64,000 nt of DNA from Antiquaquibacter oligotrophicus (GTDB lineage Bacteria; Actinomycetota; Actinomycetes; Actinomycetales; Microbacteriaceae), in assembly GCF_020535405.1 (NCBI RefSeq), contig NZ_CP085036.1:2480001-2544000 (forward strand), read 5' to 3'. The first letter of the stretch is position 1. Every line of letters begins with the position of its first letter. The position numbers were made by a program, and so were the translations under genes. The notes under the pieces are model-generated. The model saw only the letters and a list, made by a program, of their open reading frames with translations, was not told the origin of the DNA and searched no databases. Shown in pieces: positions 61,239 through 64,000 of this stretch.

Positions 61239-62756
61239 GTGGCTAAAGCTGACCTGATGGACTACGACAAGGCCCTCGAACTCTTTGAGCCGGTGCTCGG
61301 CTTCGAGGTGCACGTCGAGTTGAACACCCAGACGAAGATGTTCTCGGATGCTCCGAACCCTGCGGCCGCGGGCGGCACGCACAGTGAGCAGCCCAACACG
61401 ATGATCACCCCGGTGGATCTGGGTCTGCCGGGCAGCCTGCCCGTCGTGAATGAGGAGGCGATCAAGTCATCCATTCGCCTGGGCCTCGCCCTCGGCTGCA
61501 GCATCGCCCCGTCGAGCCGTTTCGCGCGCAAGAACTACTTCTACCCGGACCTGGCGAAGAACTACCAGATCAGCCAGTACGACGAGCCGATCGCCTTCGA
61601 GGGTGAGGTGGAGATTGAGCTGGCGGATGGCCGCATCATCCGGGTGCCGATCGAGCGTGCGCACATGGAGGAGGATGCCGGCAAGCTCACCCACGTGGGT
61701 GGTGCAACGGGTCGCATCCAGGGTGCCGAGTATTCGCTGGTCGACTACAACCGCGCGGGTGTTCCGCTCGTGGAGATCGTCACGAAGATGATCGTGGGCG
61801 CCGAGTCGGATGCCCCCGAGGTGGGTAAGGCGTATGTGGCGGCGATTCGCGACATCGTGATCGCCCTCGGCATCTCGGAAGCGCGCATGGAGCGCGGCAA
61901 CCTCCGCTGTGACGCGAACGTGTCGCTGAAGCGCCGCGGCACCGACACGCTCGGTACCCGCACGGAGACGAAGAACGTGAACTCGCTGCGCAGTGTGGAG
62001 CGTGCGATCCGGTACGAGATTCAGCGGCAGGCGGCCATCCTGGAGAAGGGTGGCACGATCATTCAGGAGACCCGTCACTGGCACGAGGACACCGGCGTGA
62101 CCTCGGCCGGTCGCCCGAAGAGTGACGCGGACGATTACCGCTACTTCCCGGAGCCCGACCTCCTCCCCGTCGAGCCGTCGGCTGCCTTGATCGAGGAGCT
62201 GCGCGCGACCCTGCCGGAGGCCCCCGCGATCCGTCGCCGCCGCCTCAAGGAGGCATGGGGTTTCACCGACCTCGAGTTTCAGGATGTCGTCAACGGCGGC
62301 CTGCTCACCGAGGTGGAGCAGACCGTGGCCGCGGGTGCGTCCCCGGCCCAGGCGCGCAAGTGGTGGACGGGTGAGCTGACCCGCATCGCGAACGACCAGA
62401 GCGTGGAGGCATCCTCCCTGGTGTCGCCGGCGGATGTCGCGGCCCTCGTCGCCCTCATCGAAGCCGGAACCCTCACCGACCGCCTCGCCCGCCAGGTGCT
62501 GGAGGGCGTGATCGCGGGGGAGGGTGACCCGGCGACTGTCGTCGAGACGCGTGGTCTCAAGGTGGTGTCGGATGACACGGCCCTCATCGCCGCGATCGAC
62601 GAGGCGCTCGCGGCTCAGCCCGACGTGCTGGAGAAGATTCGCGACGGCAAGGTGCAGGCCGCCGGTGCTGTAATCGGTGCAGTCATGAGGGCGATGCAGG
62701 GCAAGGCGGATGCCGCGCGCGTGCGTGAGCTGGTGCTGGAGCGAGCTGGGGCGTAG
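61239..62756 (+). CDS. gatB: Asp-tRNA(Asn)/Glu-tRNA(Gln) amidotransferase subunit B
   Basis: 505 residues. Catalytic cradle domain with [60 protein letters not shown] and [40 protein letters not shown] and the [17 protein letters not shown] block are diagnostic. The C-terminal helical and YqeY-like tRNA-binding domain ends [18 protein letters not shown]. Works with GatC and GatA encoded at 54853-56645; transcribed separately from its own leaderless promoter. Confidence 0.97.
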   Translation: MAKADLMDYDKALELFEPVLGFEVHVELNTQTKMFSDAPNPAAAGGTHSEQPNTMITPVDLGLPGSLPVVNEEAIKSSIRLGLALGCSIAPSSRFARKNYFYPDLAKNYQISQYDEPIAFEGEVEIELADGRIIRVPIERAHMEEDAGKLTHVGGATGRIQGAEYSLVDYNRAGVPLVEIVTKMIVGAESDAPEVGKAYVAAIRDIVIALGISEARMERGNLRCDANVSLKRRGTDTLGTRTETKNVNSLRSVERAIRYEIQRQAAILEKGGTIIQETRHWHEDTGVTSAGRPKSDADDYRYFPEPDLLPVEPSAALIEELRATLPEAPAIRRRRLKEAWGFTDLEFQDVVNGGLLTEVEQTVAAGASPAQARKWWTGELTRIANDQSVEASSLVSPADVAALVALIEAGTLTDRLARQVLEGVIAGEGDPATVVETRGLKVVSDDTALIAAIDEALAAQPDVLEKIRDGKVQAAGAVIGAVMRAMQGKADAARVRELVLERAGA

Positions 62757-62826
62757 GTCGCACCAGGTGGAGGCGCATGTCTGCCACGAGTAGTCGCCGT
62801 CCGGGGCGATATCGAACGCATCATCT

Positions 62827-62848
62827 CGATCGGGAAGTTTTCCGATCG
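62827..62848 (+). terminator. Weak hairpin after gatB
   Basis: Seven-bp arms CGATCGG (62827-62833) and CCGATCG (62842-62848) with an 8-nt loop, 70 bp after the gatB stop; no T-tract, so terminator function is doubtful. Confidence 0.3.
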
Positions 62849-62893
62849 CGCCGATATTGGCGGAGATCCTGATCTGAGTTATTCGCGCGCGAT

Positions 62894-63871
62894 CTAGTGC
62901 GTTGTCGGAAACTGCTGGGTTACTCGGAATGAAAGCACTCCGCGATCGGTCGCATTGGCGACTAGCTTTGCCCGGCGGTTTGCTGGCATGAAATTGACCG
63001 TTATGGATTCGCTGCTCACTCGCCTGGATCCAACAGCCCAAAGGGCGCCCAGCTCTTCCAGGGCTACGACGATCATGGCGAGATTCGCTTCAATCGAGAT
63101 CATCGACGTTGTTCGCGACCACCGCGACGTATCTGAGCCGTTCGACCTGTGTAAGTAGCTGATCGCCGGACTGTCGTAGTGGAACGGGTTGTCGTCCTTC
63201 GCGCCGAGAGTTATCGATGGGTGTGAGGCTTGGATTCCTAAGCCGTGCTTGAAGCTGTTGTAAGGGTCGGAGTCTTCTAGAAGTATCCGTGCGGAGTCGG
63301 TAAGGAATGCGATGAGGTGTTCGCCGTCCTCAGTCCACTTCGAGAACTTGAGCCCCTTGAATCGTTCGAATTGATCATCACCTCGGAAGACCAGGCGCGC
63401 TTCGCTAAGTAGGTCGGGAAAGTCCTCATCCCTGATGTTCGCGAGCCGATTCTTAAACTCGCGGAAGTTTGTCGACTTCGCCATTTTCAGTGCGGGACAA
63501 GGTTCATGCTGTGCATGAGCGAGAAACAACCGCATCACCGTTTCAGTCACTTGATGCAGGAGCGATAGTGACTCAATCGCTGCAAAACCTTCGAGTTCTT
63601 CCGGCGTGCCAGGAGCGCTTCGCGCAGAAATGCCACCATACCTGACTCCCGCTTCAATCGCTGAGGCAGTCGCACCACCGGAGTCGCACAGTGCCACAAG
63701 GAGGCTGAGTCTTGTCTTGAAGTATGAACTTGGATCTTCGGCGTAGAAAGCCTCGTTGATGCCCTGAAACTCTGCAGGGTGAACTTCGTGAGGGTTGGTC
63801 GGGCACATGGTGGAAGTCTCTAACGAAGCGGGAGCGACCTTCGGATCCCACACCGGCCCCGAATTATTCAA
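62894..63871 (-). CDS. Unrecognised low-GC protein downstream of an SF1 helicase gene
   Basis: 325 codons from a TTG at 63871 (AAAGG just upstream) or 305 from the ATG at 63808. GC and codon use differ clearly from gatB. Helix-rich sequence: SLLVALCDSGGATASAIEAG, SLLHQVTETVMRLFLAHAQH near residue 105, KMAKSTNFREFKNRLANI, and SDPYNSFKHGLGIQASHPSI near 205. The Asn-x2-Lys-His pattern in NSFKHG resembles the second helix of some HEPN-type proteins, but the match is too short for a call. It lies 43 bp downstream of the helicase stop on the same strand, so the two are probably cotranscribed. Confidence 0.65.
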   Translation of the reverse strand: MNNSGPVWDPKVAPASLETSTMCPTNPHEVHPAEFQGINEAFYAEDPSSYFKTRLSLLVALCDSGGATASAIEAGVRYGGISARSAPGTPEELEGFAAIESLSLLHQVTETVMRLFLAHAQHEPCPALKMAKSTNFREFKNRLANIRDEDFPDLLSEARLVFRGDDQFERFKGLKFSKWTEDGEHLIAFLTDSARILLEDSDPYNSFKHGLGIQASHPSITLGAKDDNPFHYDSPAISYLHRSNGSDTSRWSRTTSMISIEANLAMIVVALEELGALWAVGSRRVSSESITVNFMPANRRAKLVANATDRGVLSFRVTQQFPTTH

Positions 63872-63914
63872 TGCCTTTAGGTTGCAGCCGCCTGGTGCTC
63901 CTTGACGAGTCTGG

Positions 63915-64000
63915 CTAGATAACGGCCGCCCTTGTCGCCCGCCGGGCCCTCGTTAGCGCAACGTAGAGTCTGCGTTCTCTCTCCGTCTGGCCGGTCAGGC
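63915..64000 (-). CDS. 3' end of a UvrD/Rep-type SF1 helicase, cut by window edge
   Basis: Only the last 28 codons are in the window. They read LTGQTERERRLYVALTRARR followed by ATRAAVI and a TAG at 63917-63915. The ERRLYVALTRAR core is helicase motif VI of UvrD/PcrA/Rep-like superfamily 1 proteins, whose Arg contacts the ATP gamma-phosphate. The chain ends soon after motif VI, unlike housekeeping UvrD/PcrA, which have a longer tail; that suits stand-alone or defence-type helicases. The rest of the gene lies outside. Confidence 0.6.
   Translation of the reverse strand, partial: LTGQTERERRLYVALTRARRATRAAVI

Overview
The window is a GC-rich actinobacterial chromosome segment, most like a member of the Microbacteriaceae (inference). 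The reasons are the gene order yraN-yifB-dprA-xerC-(M23 peptidase)-rpsB-tsf-pyrH-frr-cdsA, a GlgE-type alpha-glucan pathway, an Ala/Lys/Glu-rich tail on ribosomal protein S2, a DUF222-HNH gene, DivIVA-type proteins and frequent GTG/TTG starts. Many genes begin exactly 6 nt after a TANNNT box, which indicates widespread leaderless transcription. No rRNA, tRNA, CRISPR array or intact insertion sequence was seen.

Layout. 1-3.1 kb: a divergent argP/lysG-lysE pair with a perfect LysR-type dyad, then a TetR regulator behind a 13-bp-arm palindrome and an overlapping alpha/beta hydrolase. 3.1-6.0 kb: an accessory patch of lower GC with four unrecognised genes (three membrane-anchored on the minus strand, one divergent), closed by a relic of a tyrosine integrase C-terminus. 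6.1-9.3 kb: yraN-yifB-dprA, overlapping stop to start. 9.4-16.5 kb: amidohydrolase, cyclic-nucleotide-type phosphodiesterase, SDR oxidoreductase, xerC, and a divergent MarR/MMPL exporter pair. 16.5-23.1 kb: M23 peptidase, rpsB-tsf, pyrH, a DMT transporter, frr-cdsA and a small DivIVA-repeat protein. 23.1-33.0 kb: a secreted transglycosylase-like protein, Na+/H+ antiporter, an AI-2E-family permease, a 734-residue hendecad coiled-coil DivIVA-like protein, a 640-residue membrane/lipoprotein-like fusion, and a thioredoxin-TPR protein. 33.0-35.1 kb: sufS-sufU. 35.2-46.4 kb: glgB-glgE, divergent glgP, ybaK, three lipoproteins, and glgX. 46.4-53.3 kb: cysteine desulfurase, a DUF1801 protein and a CWB2 surface protein, mnmA, ligA. 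53.5-62.8 kb: DUF1023 hydrolase, gatC-gatA, a CGNR regulator/EamA pair, DUF222-HNH, AraC-VOC, a palindrome-dense spacer, and gatB. 62.9-64.0 kb: a second lower-GC patch with an unrecognised 325-codon gene downstream of the 3' end of a UvrD/Rep-type SF1 helicase that runs off the window.

How the genes work together. GlgE (maltosyl-1-phosphate polymerisation), GlgB (branching), GlgP (phosphorolysis) and GlgX (debranching) form a build-and-degrade glucan module. The cysteine desulfurase next to mnmA probably supplies sulfur for tRNA 2-thiouridine, while SufS-SufU belongs to Fe-S assembly. GatCAB makes Gln-tRNA and/or Asn-tRNA by transamidation. The core of the window is ordinary housekeeping. 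The most unusual material is the two low-GC patches (3.1-6.0 kb and 62.9-64.0 kb), the hendecad polarity-type protein, the fused lipobox protein, the recurring long intergenic palindromes (one family present twice), and the very uniform leaderless promoter geometry.
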